Shown here one piece after another: positions 1 to 8,181 of a stretch of 64,000 nt of DNA (the first letter of the stretch is position 1; each line of letters opens with the position of its first letter). The notes under the pieces were generated by a model. The model was not told the origin of the DNA and searched no databases. It was given only the letters and a program-made list of their open reading frames with translations. The position numbers were made by a program, and so were the translations under genes. This DNA is from Selenomonadaceae bacterium UBA2897 (GTDB lineage: Bacteria > Bacillota > Negativicutes > Selenomonadales > Selenomonadaceae): contig DEDT01000052.1 in assembly GCA_002350105.1 (NCBI GenBank), forward strand, positions 1 to 64,000, read 5' to 3'.

Positions 1-60
1 CTTTGGTATGATGAAATCTTTGTTTTCTGAAAAAAATTACACTTTTCCCTCATAGTAAAA

Positions 61-86
61 GAAAAAGCCCCGCAAAAACTTGCGGG
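61..86 (-). terminator. Rho-independent terminator after the tRNA-Lys pair
   Basis: Read on the minus strand, a CCCGCA / TGCGGG stem is followed by GCTTTTTC. It lies about 15 bases past the CCA end of the distal tRNA gene. Confidence 0.75.
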
Positions 87-101
87 ACTCATGCTTTCAA
101 A

Positions 102-177
<76 letters not shown>

Positions 178-178
178 A

Positions 179-254
<76 letters not shown>

Positions 255-307
255 ATCATCTATTTGCTTGTCTGCCGATTGCTTATCTATCGCAACCAAC
301 AAATAGT

Positions 308-336
308 ATTATATCCATTCGCTATGCATCTGTCAA
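308..336 (-). promoter_or_regulatory. Consensus sigma-70 promoter for the tRNA-Lys pair
   Basis: On the minus strand TTGACA (331-336) and TATAAT (308-313) are both perfect consensus hexamers with a 17-base spacer, as expected for a strong stable-RNA promoter. Confidence 0.9.
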
Positions 337-356
337 CCATAAATTTTGATAAATTA

Positions 357-515
357 GGAAAACGCTGATTAATTGAGCTGGTCCAGATTGTCGTAGATTT
401 TTTGTCTGGGCTAGGAAGTGGCTCGAAGGCATAGCGGTGCTATGTCGAGAGCCACTGACGACGACCAGGCGAAAAAGATGCGGCAAGATGGGCTGGCGAT
501 TTAATCAGCTTTTCC
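357..515. repeat. Large palindromic intergenic element (REP/MITE-like)
   Basis: The ends are imperfect inverted repeats of about 15 bases: GGAAAACGCTGATTAA at 357-372 against TTAATCAGCTTTTCC at 501-515. Inside them the flanks again match each other in inverted orientation. At the centre, 418-455 is a hairpin with GTGGCTC/GAGCCAC arms and a GGCATAGC/GCTATGTC inner stem. The whole segment can fold back on itself. It starts 7 bases after the purC stop codon and contains no ORF. It may act as an mRNA 3' structure or be a small mobile repeat. Confidence 0.7.
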
Positions 516-522
516 TTAGCGC

Positions 523-1398
523 TTAACGATGAAATTTCTCGCCCGTCAGCATCTCATAGGCTTCTTTGTACTTCGCAATCGTCTTGTCGATGATATCCTG
601 CGGCAGCTCATAGTCGCTGTCCGGGTTGGCCTTCAGCCAGTCACGCACGAACTGCTTGTCGTAGGACGGCTGCGACTGGCCGGCCTGATAGCCCTTGGCC
701 GGCCAGAAGCGGGAGCTGTCCGGCGTGAGCATCTCATCGCCGAGTACGATGTTGCCCTGCGGGTCGAGGCCGAACTCGAACTTCGTATCGGCGATGATGA
801 TGCCGCGCGTGCGCGCATAGTCAGCGCACTTCTTGTAGAGCGCGATCGTGTAGTCGCGAATCTTCTCTACATACTCCCTGCCCTTGCCAGGGAACTTCTT
901 GTCAACATAGGCTGCGCCTTCCTCGACGGAGACGTTCTCATCGTGGTCACCGAGCTCCGCCTTCGTGGACGGCGTGAAGATGGGCTCCGGCAGCTGCTGG
1001 CACTCCTGCAGGCCGGAGGGCAGCTCGATGCCGCAGACCGTGCCGTTCTTTTTGTAGCTCTCCCAGCCCGAGCCCGTGATATAGCCGCGCACGATGCACT
1101 CCATCGGGATCATCTCGAGCTTCTGGCACTTCATCGCACTGCCCTGGAACTGCGGCTGCTGGAAGAACTCCGGCATATCCTTGTTGTCGACAGAGAGCAT
1201 GTGGTTCGGCAGGATATCCTTCGTATAGTCAAACCAGAAACGGGACATCTGGGTCAGAACGGCACCTTTATCCGTGATCTTGTTCTTCAGGATGTGGTCA
1301 AAAGCCGAGATGCGGTCGGTGGCCACCATGATGATGCTGTCCCCGGCATCATAGACCTCGCGCACCTTGCCAGACTTGAATGGTTTGTACTCTTTCAT
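523..1398 (-). CDS. purC: Phosphoribosylaminoimidazole-succinocarboxamide synthase (SAICAR synthase)
   Basis: Condenses CAIR with aspartate using ATP in de novo purine synthesis. The 291-residue protein shows family motifs: GKVREVYDAGD near the N-terminus, TDRISAFDHIL, ECIVRGYITGSGW, and IIIADTKFEFG followed by LGDEMLTPDSSRFW. It is the long SAICAR synthase type (about 290-300 residues) rather than the 235-residue type. The start is the ATG at 1398 with GGGAGGA nine bases upstream; an earlier in-frame start lies 5' of this site and is less likely. It is not in a purine operon here. A palindromic element follows the stop. Confidence 0.96.
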   Translation of the reverse strand: MKEYKPFKSGKVREVYDAGDSIIMVATDRISAFDHILKNKITDKGAVLTQMSRFWFDYTKDILPNHMLSVDNKDMPEFFQQPQFQGSAMKCQKLEMIPMECIVRGYITGSGWESYKKNGTVCGIELPSGLQECQQLPEPIFTPSTKAELGDHDENVSVEEGAAYVDKKFPGKGREYVEKIRDYTIALYKKCADYARTRGIIIADTKFEFGLDPQGNIVLGDEMLTPDSSRFWPAKGYQAGQSQPSYDKQFVRDWLKANPDSDYELPQDIIDKTIAKYKEAYEMLTGEKFHR

Positions 1399-1528
1399 CT
1401 GTTGCAGTCCTCCCAAATTCAAACAGTGGAATCTTACCTATCCAGTATAGCATAAACTGCGTGAAAAAGCTCTTCTTTTCCCGTAAAAAATGTCATATGT
1501 CCTTGACTCATGTGATTTCAGGGCATAA

Positions 1529-1559
1529 GAAAACTGCCAGCAGCTTATGCCACTGGCAG
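1529..1559 (-). terminator. Terminator after the hemerythrin gene
   Basis: The minus strand has a CTGCCAG / CTGGCAG stem followed by TTTTC, ten bases past the stop codon. Confidence 0.7.
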
Positions 1560-1568
1560 CCATTTGAG

Positions 1569-1991
1569 TTAAGCTTCAGGCTTTTTGTGCGACTTGGCAG
1601 GATCGGCGATGCGCTTGTCCGCGCCTTTGATGTGCGCGCCGAGCCATTTTACGAGGAAGTCGAGCAATTCTTCGATGTACTGATCCTGATTCTCATCCAC
1701 CTTTTTCAGGTCAGCCGCATCGAGCTTTGCCACGAAAAGCTTGTGTGCCCGCTTCTCACTCCAAATGTGCTGGAAGCCGATGCTCTCCATGTACTCCTCT
1801 TCATGGGCAAAATGCGTCTTCGTATATTCGCGCAGCTCGTTGATCAGGTCGACAATCTTGTCGTATTTATCGGTCACCAGTTCATCATGCAGCAGATCAT
1901 AGGTCTGATTCGCCAGCTCAAAAAGATGCTCATGCTCCTTATCGATCTGCTCAATGCCCGTCAGATAATCTTCCGTAAATTCGTACTTCAT
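1569..1991 (-). CDS. Bacteriohemerythrin-like protein
   Basis: A 140-residue single-domain hemerythrin expected to hold a non-heme diiron site for O2 binding or sensing in the cytoplasm. Visible ligands, numbered from the ATG at 1991, are H20 (IDKEH), H60 and E64 (HFAHEE), H83, and H120 with D125 (WLGAHIKGAD). The usual HxxxH pair reads E79-K-R-A-H83, so the first histidine is replaced by glutamate; H75 is nearby. An upstream GTG at 2000 is an alternative start. A terminator follows. In an anaerobe a role in O2 scavenging or sensing is plausible but is inference. Confidence 0.85.
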   Translation of the reverse strand: MKYEFTEDYLTGIEQIDKEHEHLFELANQTYDLLHDELVTDKYDKIVDLINELREYTKTHFAHEEEYMESIGFQHIWSEKRAHKLFVAKLDAADLKKVDENQDQYIEELLDFLVKWLGAHIKGADKRIADPAKSHKKPEA

Positions 1992-2080
1992 GGTTGACAC
2001 GCTCTTTTCTTTCCCCGCTCCAGGGGCAAAAGCCTCAAATGCCTGCCCAGCGAAATACCGCTAAAATCGCCAGCGTTCCC

Positions 2081-2317
2081 TTAAAAGGCAGATATATCCC
2101 CCAAACCATAAATCATCAAAAAACCCACCAGGATGAGGACTGCACAGCCAAAGATATACATGGCCAGCAGGCCACCCGACAGAATTTTGCCGTTGCTGAG
2201 CTTCCTGACCGGATAATGGTCATGCCCCACGTAATAACCCATCGCCGAGTAGCAACCGAAAAAGAAACCGAATATCGAGACAATGAGCAGCCCGACGATG
2301 ACGTCTATGGGTGGCAT
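2081..2317 (-). CDS. Small two-helix membrane protein, unknown function
   Basis: 78 residues with hydrophobic segments at about 5-28 (VIVGLLIVSIFGFFFGCYSA) and 47-72 (LSGGLLAMYIFGCAVLILVG), joined by a polar loop GHDHYPVRKLSNGK. GAGG abuts the first possible ATG (2326), so the second ATG at 2317 is better spaced. I recognise no family. It lies between the hemerythrin and the beta-CASP gene on the same strand; a shared function cannot be shown. Confidence 0.65.
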   Translation of the reverse strand: MPPIDVIVGLLIVSIFGFFFGCYSAMGYYVGHDHYPVRKLSNGKILSGGLLAMYIFGCAVLILVGFLMIYGLGDISAF

Positions 2318-2389
2318 GGGAATCATCCTCTTTCTTCAAATCCAAAACAGAAAGCATCTATCACTATCATAGCAATCGTACAGCTTTTG

Positions 2390-4003
2390 TCAAATGTTAT
2401 ATGGCGCAAAAAGTTTCCGCAGGTAACTCACACCCTTGTGCATCGTGCGCAGCAGCGGCTCCATGAGCTTCGGCTGGCGAATGACGAGATTGAGTACCTT
2501 GCGCCGCAACTGACGGTAATCGTCGTCGAATACACTGAGCTCACGCTCCATATCGGTCTCGACGGAGACAGCTGGGATCTTCGAGGGCTTAATCTCCGAG
2601 GCGCGGCCGATAATCTCTACCTCATCGCCACGGAACGGGATATAGACCTCTTCACCGCATTCCTTTTGGATGCGTTCCTTCAGCGCCTCCTGCGACTGCG
2701 ACTCGCCGTGCACGATGAATACCTTGGCCGGCTTCGGATTCTGCATGTGGCTGACCCATTCGATCAGGCCGTTCTGGTCCGCATGTGCCGAGAAGCCATC
2801 CAAAGACTTGATCTGTGCCCGCACGACGACCTCTTCACCCAGCACGCGCACGCGCTTGATGCCATCGACAAGGCGTCTGCCGAGGCAGCCCTCCGCCTGA
2901 TAGCCGATGAAGAGGATCGTCGACTCCGGCCGCCACAGGTTGTGTTTCAGATGATGCAGGATGCGGCCTGCATCCGCCATGCCCGAGGCCGAAATGATGA
3001 TGGCCGAGCCCTGCTCGCTGTTGAGTGCGCGGGATTCCGCCGCCGTCCGGCAGATACGCACCTGCGGGAAGTTCGGCACATGACCGCTCTTTTCAAAGAG
3101 CTGGATGGCCTCATCGTCGAAGTCGCGCACATGGTTCATGAAGATGCGCGTCGCGTTGATGGCCAGCGGGCTGTCGAGAATGATCGGCACATCCTCGTCA
3201 ATGCGCCCCTCTTTCCACAGACGGTAGAGGTAATATAGCAGGGTCTGCGTGCGCCCCACGGCAAAGGCCGGAATCACGAGGTTACCGCCACGGTCCATCG
3301 TATCGTTGATGATTTCCGATAGTGCCGTTTCCTTGTCGTAGACCTGATGCAGGCGGTTGCCGTAGGTAGACTCGACGAGCACGAAGTCTGCGCCGTCGAT
3401 ATAGGTTGGATCCTTGATAATGGGCTGGTTGCACTGGCCGAGATCCCCCGAGAAGACGAGCTTCGTCGTCTTGCCCTGCTCGGTGACCCAGAGCTCGATG
3501 ATGGCTGAGCCGAGGATATGGCCGGCATCGCGAAAGACCGCACGGATATTATCCGTCAGCTGCAATTCCTTGCCGTAGGGCACAGGTTGGCACTGCTTGA
3601 TAGCCTGAGCCGCATCCTCCAATGAGTAAAGGGCCTCCACAGGTGCCTCGCCGCTGCGCCGTCCCTTGCGGTTGAGCATCTCCGTATCCGCCGCCTGAAT
3701 ATGCGCGGAGTCCGGCAGCATGATGCTCACGAGGTCGCAGGTCGCAGACGTCGCATACACGGGACCCTGGTAGCCCTCACGCACCAGCTTCGGGATGAGA
3801 CCGCAGTGATCGACGTGTGCATGCGTAAGCAGCACACCATCAATCTCCGACGGGCGGAACGGGAACTCCTCGTGGTTGAGATCGCGGGTCCGCCGCGCAC
3901 CTTGGAACATACCGCAGTCAATAAGGAAATTATTGTTCTCCGTCTGCAGCAGGTAGCAGGAGCCTGTCACCGTGTGCGCGGCACCGATAAATTCGAGTCG
4001 CAT
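2390..4003 (-). CDS. Beta-CASP metallo-beta-lactamase fold hydrolase (probable RNase)
   Basis: 537 residues of the MBL/beta-CASP class (CPSF/YSH1-like COG1236), whose members usually cut RNA. The N-terminal MBL domain has HTVTGSCY and the zinc motif HAHVDHCG, with later ligands around GHILGSA and FSGDLGQ. The beta-CASP insert has VESTYGNRLH, AFAVGRTQTLLYYL and ISASGMADAGRILHHL. The C-terminal part has DGFSAHADQNGLIEW and VFIVHGE. AGGAGTG lies upstream of the ATG. The substrate is not evident; it differs in architecture from RNase J. Confidence 0.9.
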   Translation of the reverse strand: MRLEFIGAAHTVTGSCYLLQTENNNFLIDCGMFQGARRTRDLNHEEFPFRPSEIDGVLLTHAHVDHCGLIPKLVREGYQGPVYATSATCDLVSIMLPDSAHIQAADTEMLNRKGRRSGEAPVEALYSLEDAAQAIKQCQPVPYGKELQLTDNIRAVFRDAGHILGSAIIELWVTEQGKTTKLVFSGDLGQCNQPIIKDPTYIDGADFVLVESTYGNRLHQVYDKETALSEIINDTMDRGGNLVIPAFAVGRTQTLLYYLYRLWKEGRIDEDVPIILDSPLAINATRIFMNHVRDFDDEAIQLFEKSGHVPNFPQVRICRTAAESRALNSEQGSAIIISASGMADAGRILHHLKHNLWRPESTILFIGYQAEGCLGRRLVDGIKRVRVLGEEVVVRAQIKSLDGFSAHADQNGLIEWVSHMQNPKPAKVFIVHGESQSQEALKERIQKECGEEVYIPFRGDEVEIIGRASEIKPSKIPAVSVETDMERELSVFDDDYRQLRRKVLNLVIRQPKLMEPLLRTMHKGVSYLRKLFAPYNI

Positions 4004-4037
4004 AAGATCACTCCTTCAGTGCAAGTAGAAATGGCAA

Positions 4038-4070
4038 GTCGGCATTCCAGCCGACATTTTTTATTTTTCT
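4038..4070 (+). terminator. Terminator-like hairpin on the plus strand
   Basis: GTCGGC ATTCCA GCCGAC is followed by ATTTTTTATTTTT on the plus strand. No plus-strand gene precedes it, and on the minus strand, where murB ends, the hairpin has no T-run behind it. It might stop antisense transcription or be fortuitous. Confidence 0.35.
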
Positions 4071-4164
4071 ACTCTTAATATTCGCACTTTAGGAATTTTT
4101 CTCCTGCTTTTGAACAAAAGTCTTATGCGATTTTATCGATTTTGTTTTATTTCATCGTCGTGCG

Positions 4165-5088
4165 TTATTCCTCGCCGATGATGCGCACTTCCGGCTGCAG
4201 GTCGACACCATGCGCTTCCCTGATGCGGCGCTGTACCTCGTGGATGAGGCCGAGCACGTCGGCAGCCGTTGCGCCGCCCTTGTTCACCACGAAACCCGCA
4301 TGTTTCGTAGAGACCTGCGCGCCACCGACCGAGAGTCCCTTGAGCCCCGTCTGATCGATGAGCGTGCCCGCATAGTAGCCCGTCGGGCGCTTGAACGTAC
4401 TGCCCGCGCTCGGCATCTCCAGCGGCTGCTTGCTCTCGCGGCGCTGCGTGTAGTCCGCAATCTTCGCATCGATGGCGGCCTTATCGCCCGGTTGCAGCAG
4501 CAGTTCGACCTCGTAGACGGCCTCGCCATTGGTCTGGAAAATGCTGTGGCGATAGCCGAGCTCCAGCTGCTCGCGGCTGTAGCTATGTGTCCCGCCCAGT
4601 TTGTCCACCGTGCGCACCATATCCGCCACGTTCTTCATCTCGCCATCGTAGGCACCGGCATTCATGAAGATCGCGCCGCCGATGCTTCCCGGGATGCCAC
4701 AGGCGAATTCCAAACCCGTGAGGCTGTGTGCCGCCGCTGCGGCCGAGACATCCTTCAGGAGTGCACCCGCCCCGGCAACGAGGCGATTGCCCTCCACGCG
4801 TACGGAAGACATCGGGCCGTTGAACTTCACCACGGCGCCGCGGATTCCCTTGTCACGCACGAGCACGTTCGAGCCATTGCCGAGAATCACGAGGGGCAGT
4901 TCATATTCGTGAATGAGGCGCAGCACCTGCTGCAGTTCCTCCACCGTCGACGGGAAAATCAGGAAATCCGCCGGCCCGCCGATCTCGAACGTCGTATGGA
5001 GCCTCATCGGCTCATCCATGAGGAACTGCTCCGGGCGCAGGAAACCCTGGCACTTGGCGATAAACGCCGCTTTATCTTCTTTATTCAA
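4165..5088 (-). CDS. murB: UDP-N-acetylenolpyruvoylglucosamine reductase
   Basis: FAD-dependent, NADPH-using reductase that forms UDP-MurNAc for peptidoglycan. The 307-residue protein has TTFEIGGPADFLIFP, the FAD-binding LGNGSNVLVRDKGIRG, EFACGIPGSIGGAIFMNAGAYDGE, the active-site serine segment PSAGSTFKRP and a C-terminal PEVRIIGEE. The start is TTG at 5088 with AAGGGG upstream. The trmL stop is about 27 bases upstream of it on the same strand, so the two may be cotranscribed. Confidence 0.96.
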   Translation of the reverse strand: MNKEDKAAFIAKCQGFLRPEQFLMDEPMRLHTTFEIGGPADFLIFPSTVEELQQVLRLIHEYELPLVILGNGSNVLVRDKGIRGAVVKFNGPMSSVRVEGNRLVAGAGALLKDVSAAAAAHSLTGLEFACGIPGSIGGAIFMNAGAYDGEMKNVADMVRTVDKLGGTHSYSREQLELGYRHSIFQTNGEAVYEVELLLQPGDKAAIDAKIADYTQRRESKQPLEMPSAGSTFKRPTGYYAGTLIDQTGLKGLSVGGAQVSTKHAGFVVNKGGATAADVLGLIHEVQRRIREAHGVDLQPEVRIIGEE

Positions 5089-5115
5089 TGGTATTACCCC
5101 TTATCTCAAAATGAT

Positions 5116-5616
5116 TCAATCCACAATATTGCCATCCATGCGCAGGCCCGGACCGTCATTGGCGAGTCCCGGGAAGCCCAGCTGGCGCTCGGCTTCGTAG
5201 GCGACGATGGCCACGGAATTGGAAAGGTTCAGGGAGCGCGCCCCCGCCACCATGGGGATGCGCAGCGTATATTCCCAGTTATCCTTGAGAATATGCTCCG
5301 GGATGCCTGCCGTCTCCTTGCCGAAGACGAGCAGGTCATCGGGGCCATAATGTACATCGCTGTAGCAGTGCTTCGCCTTTTTTGACAAATAATAGAACTG
5401 ATGCCCCGCGTACGCCTGCAGGACCTCGTCGAAATTCTCATGCACGTGCACGTTGACCAGATGCCAATAATCGAGACCGGCACGCTTCAGATGCTTGTCA
5501 TCGATGGAAAAGCCCAGGGGCTTCACCAGATGCAACTCAATGCCCGTGTCGGCACAGGTGCGGGCGATATTGCCCGTGTTGCCGGGAATCTCCGGCTCTA
5601 TCAAAACGATATGCAA
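5116..5616 (-). CDS. trmL: tRNA (cytidine(34)-2'-O)-methyltransferase
   Basis: SPOUT-class methyltransferase that modifies the wobble base of some tRNA-Leu species. Family signatures are EPEIPGNTGNIARTCA, LVKPLGFSIDDKHLKRAGLDYW, LVFGKETAGIPEHIL and the knot segment RIPMVAGARSLNLSNSVAIVAYEA. The TTG at 5616 is chosen because it gives the family N-terminus MHIVLIEPEIPGN and has GAGG correctly spaced. That gives 166 residues, close to the usual 155-165. Confidence 0.93.
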   Translation of the reverse strand: MHIVLIEPEIPGNTGNIARTCADTGIELHLVKPLGFSIDDKHLKRAGLDYWHLVNVHVHENFDEVLQAYAGHQFYYLSKKAKHCYSDVHYGPDDLLVFGKETAGIPEHILKDNWEYTLRIPMVAGARSLNLSNSVAIVAYEAERQLGFPGLANDGPGLRMDGNIVD

Positions 5617-5675
5617 AAAAACACACCTCAAAATACATATTTCTCACCGCAGGCCAATAGCCTGTAAGCCTTTAT

Positions 5676-5704
5676 ATTATAGCTGTTAACGCAAAGAAAA
5701 ACAA
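5676..5704 (-). promoter_or_regulatory. Promoter for trmL
   Basis: Minus strand: TTGTTT (5699-5704), 17-base spacer, TATAAT (5676-5681). Confidence 0.65.
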
Positions 5705-5724
5705 GCAGGGGGATGCGGCAACGC

Positions 5725-5754
5725 TTTCTTATTCTATCTTTCTTATGCTATAAT
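5725..5754 (+). promoter_or_regulatory. Probable promoter for the SGNH hydrolase gene
   Basis: Plus strand: a perfect TATAAT at 5749-5754, preceded 18 bases upstream by a weak TTTCTT. The -35 element is poor. Confidence 0.5.
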
Positions 5755-5794
5755 GTCCTATATAACGAAATTATGCGGAAATCTGGTATCATCT

Positions 5795-7414
5795 ATGAAA
5801 AAGTTTCTTATTTTTGCACTGCTGATTCTCTTCTTCACCCTCACCTCACTGTTCACGATCGAGAAGGGTGATTTACTGGGCTTGAACCGCATTGCGCTGC
5901 AGGCCACCTTTCAGGAGAAGGACGGCCAGCTGCAGCTCAGCTGGGAGCGTCTGCCCTACCCCTGCTTTTACCGGGTCGATACCCTCGTCCCCACCACGGG
6001 GCTCGTCGCGGGCGAGGAACAGTACAAGCTGCTCGACAGCCAATACACGATGCGCGCGAGCTGTGAACTCCCGGGCACGGCCATCCCCGTCGTATACCGC
6101 GTGTCCGCCTTCGGCATGTTCGGCCAGCTCACGGCGCCTTCCGAGCCTGTGGCCAATCCCGACTATCCTGATCCGGTGCGCCCCATGATTATTTCCCATT
6201 ACGATGCCAGCGATCCGGCCAGCCTCATGCCCTTTCTCATCTGGCATAAGGTGCCGGGCGCCGTCTGCTATGAGGTTGAGCTGCTCAGCGCACCGCCGGC
6301 CAGCGAAGGAGGCACGGAACACGATGCGGCCGCACATCTGGAGAGCACGCATCAGATCTTTACGAATGGCTGGCAGGCCGATCTGAAGAAATATCAGGAT
6401 AAAGGCCGCATCTGGTGGCGCGTACGTGCCCTCGACCTGCACCTCCTGGCCATCGGCGAATGGTCCACGGCCGAGCCGCTCACCATCGACCCCGCACGGC
6501 AGGCACCGCGCGCGCCCATGCTCAACAACTACGATATCATGCCAGGCGCAAAGATGCCCGTCTACCCCGTCTACCACTGGATTCCGCTGCACGACATCAT
6601 GCACTATGAGGTGGAGCTCATGACGCAACCGCCCGCTGAGGAGCACTGCAATCAGCCTGATCCGAACCGCGTTTGGTCGCGCATCGTGGACAGCGCCACG
6701 GCCTGCTACGACGAGTACCCTCGTCCCTACGCTGGCGACTACTACTGGCGCGTGCGCGCCCTCGACAAAAACAACAACCCCATCGGCACCTGGTCCGACA
6801 CCGCGCACTTCGTCGTCGATGCCCCTGCCACGCGCGTGACGGCAGCAGCCCTCGGCGACAGCATCACGCACGGCGGCGGTGCCGTCTCCATTTCGCCCGC
6901 GGAGCTCGAGTACAGCTACCTCACCTACCTCGACTTCCCCTGCCTGAATCTCGGCCGCAGTGGCGACACCTCCTCGATGACACTCGCGCGCTTCGACACG
7001 GATGTGCTGCCCTGTCAGCCGCTGAACCTGCTCATCCTCACGGGCACGAACTCCCTGCGCTCCACGACCATCACGGCCGAACAGGTCATCGCTGACTTGC
7101 GGGCCATCGGCGATAAATGCCGTGCCAACGACATCCGCCCCATCTACCTCACACTCATGCCCATCAATCCCCAGCATATCAAATACGCGTTCCACACCGA
7201 CACGGATCCGAACTGGCGCGCCAAGCTCACGACCATCAACCGCTGGATCCGCAACCAGGAATACCACGTCGACCTCGAGCCTTACTTCTACGACGACAGC
7301 CAGCAGGTGCTCGACCCGAAGTTTTCCATCGACGGCCTGCATAACGACATCTACGGCAAGATGCTCATGGGCGAAATCATCAACCGCCACACGAATCTCC
7401 TGCGCCAGCCATAA
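5795..7414 (+). CDS. Membrane-anchored or secreted SGNH/GDSL hydrolase with fibronectin-like repeats
   Basis: 539 residues from the ATG at 5795, where MKKFLIFALLILFFTLTSL forms a signal or anchor helix. Residues 40-350 hold three beta-sandwich-like repeats with recurring motifs (LSWERLPYPCFYRVD; LIWHKVPGAVCYEVELL; YHWIPLHDIMHYEVELM; WWRVRALD; YYWRVRALDKN). The C-terminal SGNH domain has block I GDSITHGGG (Ser356), GRSGDTS, GTNSLR and the block V pair Asp513/His516 in DGLHND. It probably deacylates a cell-surface or dietary glycan outside the membrane; the substrate is unknown. It is a lone plus-strand gene between minus-strand genes. Confidence 0.85.
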   Translation: MKKFLIFALLILFFTLTSLFTIEKGDLLGLNRIALQATFQEKDGQLQLSWERLPYPCFYRVDTLVPTTGLVAGEEQYKLLDSQYTMRASCELPGTAIPVVYRVSAFGMFGQLTAPSEPVANPDYPDPVRPMIISHYDASDPASLMPFLIWHKVPGAVCYEVELLSAPPASEGGTEHDAAAHLESTHQIFTNGWQADLKKYQDKGRIWWRVRALDLHLLAIGEWSTAEPLTIDPARQAPRAPMLNNYDIMPGAKMPVYPVYHWIPLHDIMHYEVELMTQPPAEEHCNQPDPNRVWSRIVDSATACYDEYPRPYAGDYYWRVRALDKNNNPIGTWSDTAHFVVDAPATRVTAAALGDSITHGGGAVSISPAELEYSYLTYLDFPCLNLGRSGDTSSMTLARFDTDVLPCQPLNLLILTGTNSLRSTTITAEQVIADLRAIGDKCRANDIRPIYLTLMPINPQHIKYAFHTDTDPNWRAKLTTINRWIRNQEYHVDLEPYFYDDSQQVLDPKFSIDGLHNDIYGKMLMGEIINRHTNLLRQP

Positions 7415-7420
7415 AGTAAA

Positions 7421-7470
7421 AATAAAAATGCTGTACCACATCCAGGCGATGCGATACAGCATTTTTATTT
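7421..7470. terminator. Bidirectional terminator between the SGNH gene and thiE
   Basis: AAAATGCTGTA ... TACAGCATTTTT with A-runs before and T-runs after works on both strands and separates two convergent genes. Confidence 0.85.
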
Positions 7471-7524
7471 TGTCATGACATCGGCCAAAGCCGCAAAACC
7501 ATTTACACAACAGCCACCACCTGC

Positions 7525-8181
7525 TCACGCCCCGGCAGAAAGGGCAAGAAGCTCCTGCACCCTCTGAGCAATATCCGGCGCGCCGGTGATCTCAGAGACG
7601 AGGGCGCAGGTCGTGGCACCGGCCCTGCGCACATCCTGCAGATTATGTCGCTTGATGCCGCCGATGGCCGTGAAGGGATGCGTGGCGTGCTGCGCCGCAT
7701 ATTGGATATAGGCAAGACCGGTCACGGGAGCCGGCTTGTCCTTCGTCTGCGTCGGATAGACCGGTCCGCAGCCAATGTAATCAATGGTATCGCCCAGCGC
7801 ATTGCTGGCCTCCAGCTGTGCCGGATTGTGCGTGGAAAGCCCGACCAGCATATCCCCGCCCACCAGCTGCCGCACGACCGCCGGCGGCAAGTCATCCTGC
7901 CCGATATGCACGCCATCCGCACCCACGGCCATGGCCAGATCGACGAAATCATCGACGATGAATACCGCCCGGTAGCGGTTGCATAGCTGGCGTAAGGCCA
8001 GGCAGTCCTCATAGCGTGCCCGCCCCGTCTTTTCCTTCTCCCGGTACTGCAGCAGCCGCACGCCGCCCGCGAGCATCGCCTCCGCCGTCTGCAGGGCTGA
8101 GCGCCCGCAGGACAGTTTTTCCGCCGTCAGGGCATAGATGGGCGACGCGCGGAAAATCGCCAACGCGGCTTCCCGTTTCAT
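7525..8181 (-). CDS. thiE: Thiamine phosphate synthase
   Basis: Joins HMP-PP to thiazole phosphate to make thiamine phosphate. The 218-residue TIM barrel shows LLQYREKEK, FIVDDFVDLAMAVGADGVHIGQDDL, GLSTHN, YIGCGPVYPTQTKDK and FTAIGGI. The start is the ATG at 8181, which overlaps the thiH stop in an ATGA, so it is translationally coupled as the last gene of thiSGHE. An earlier in-frame start exists but lies inside thiH. Confidence 0.95.
   Translation of the reverse strand: MKREAALAIFRASPIYALTAEKLSCGRSALQTAEAMLAGGVRLLQYREKEKTGRARYEDCLALRQLCNRYRAVFIVDDFVDLAMAVGADGVHIGQDDLPPAVVRQLVGGDMLVGLSTHNPAQLEASNALGDTIDYIGCGPVYPTQTKDKPAPVTGLAYIQYAAQHATHPFTAIGGIKRHNLQDVRRAGATTCALVSEITGAPDIAQRVQELLALSAGA

Noticed and set aside
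5873..7528. 551-codon minus-strand ORF opposite the SGNH hydrolase gene
   Set aside because: The plus strand has a signal peptide and full SGNH motifs; the minus frame is a compositional shadow crossing a bidirectional terminator.
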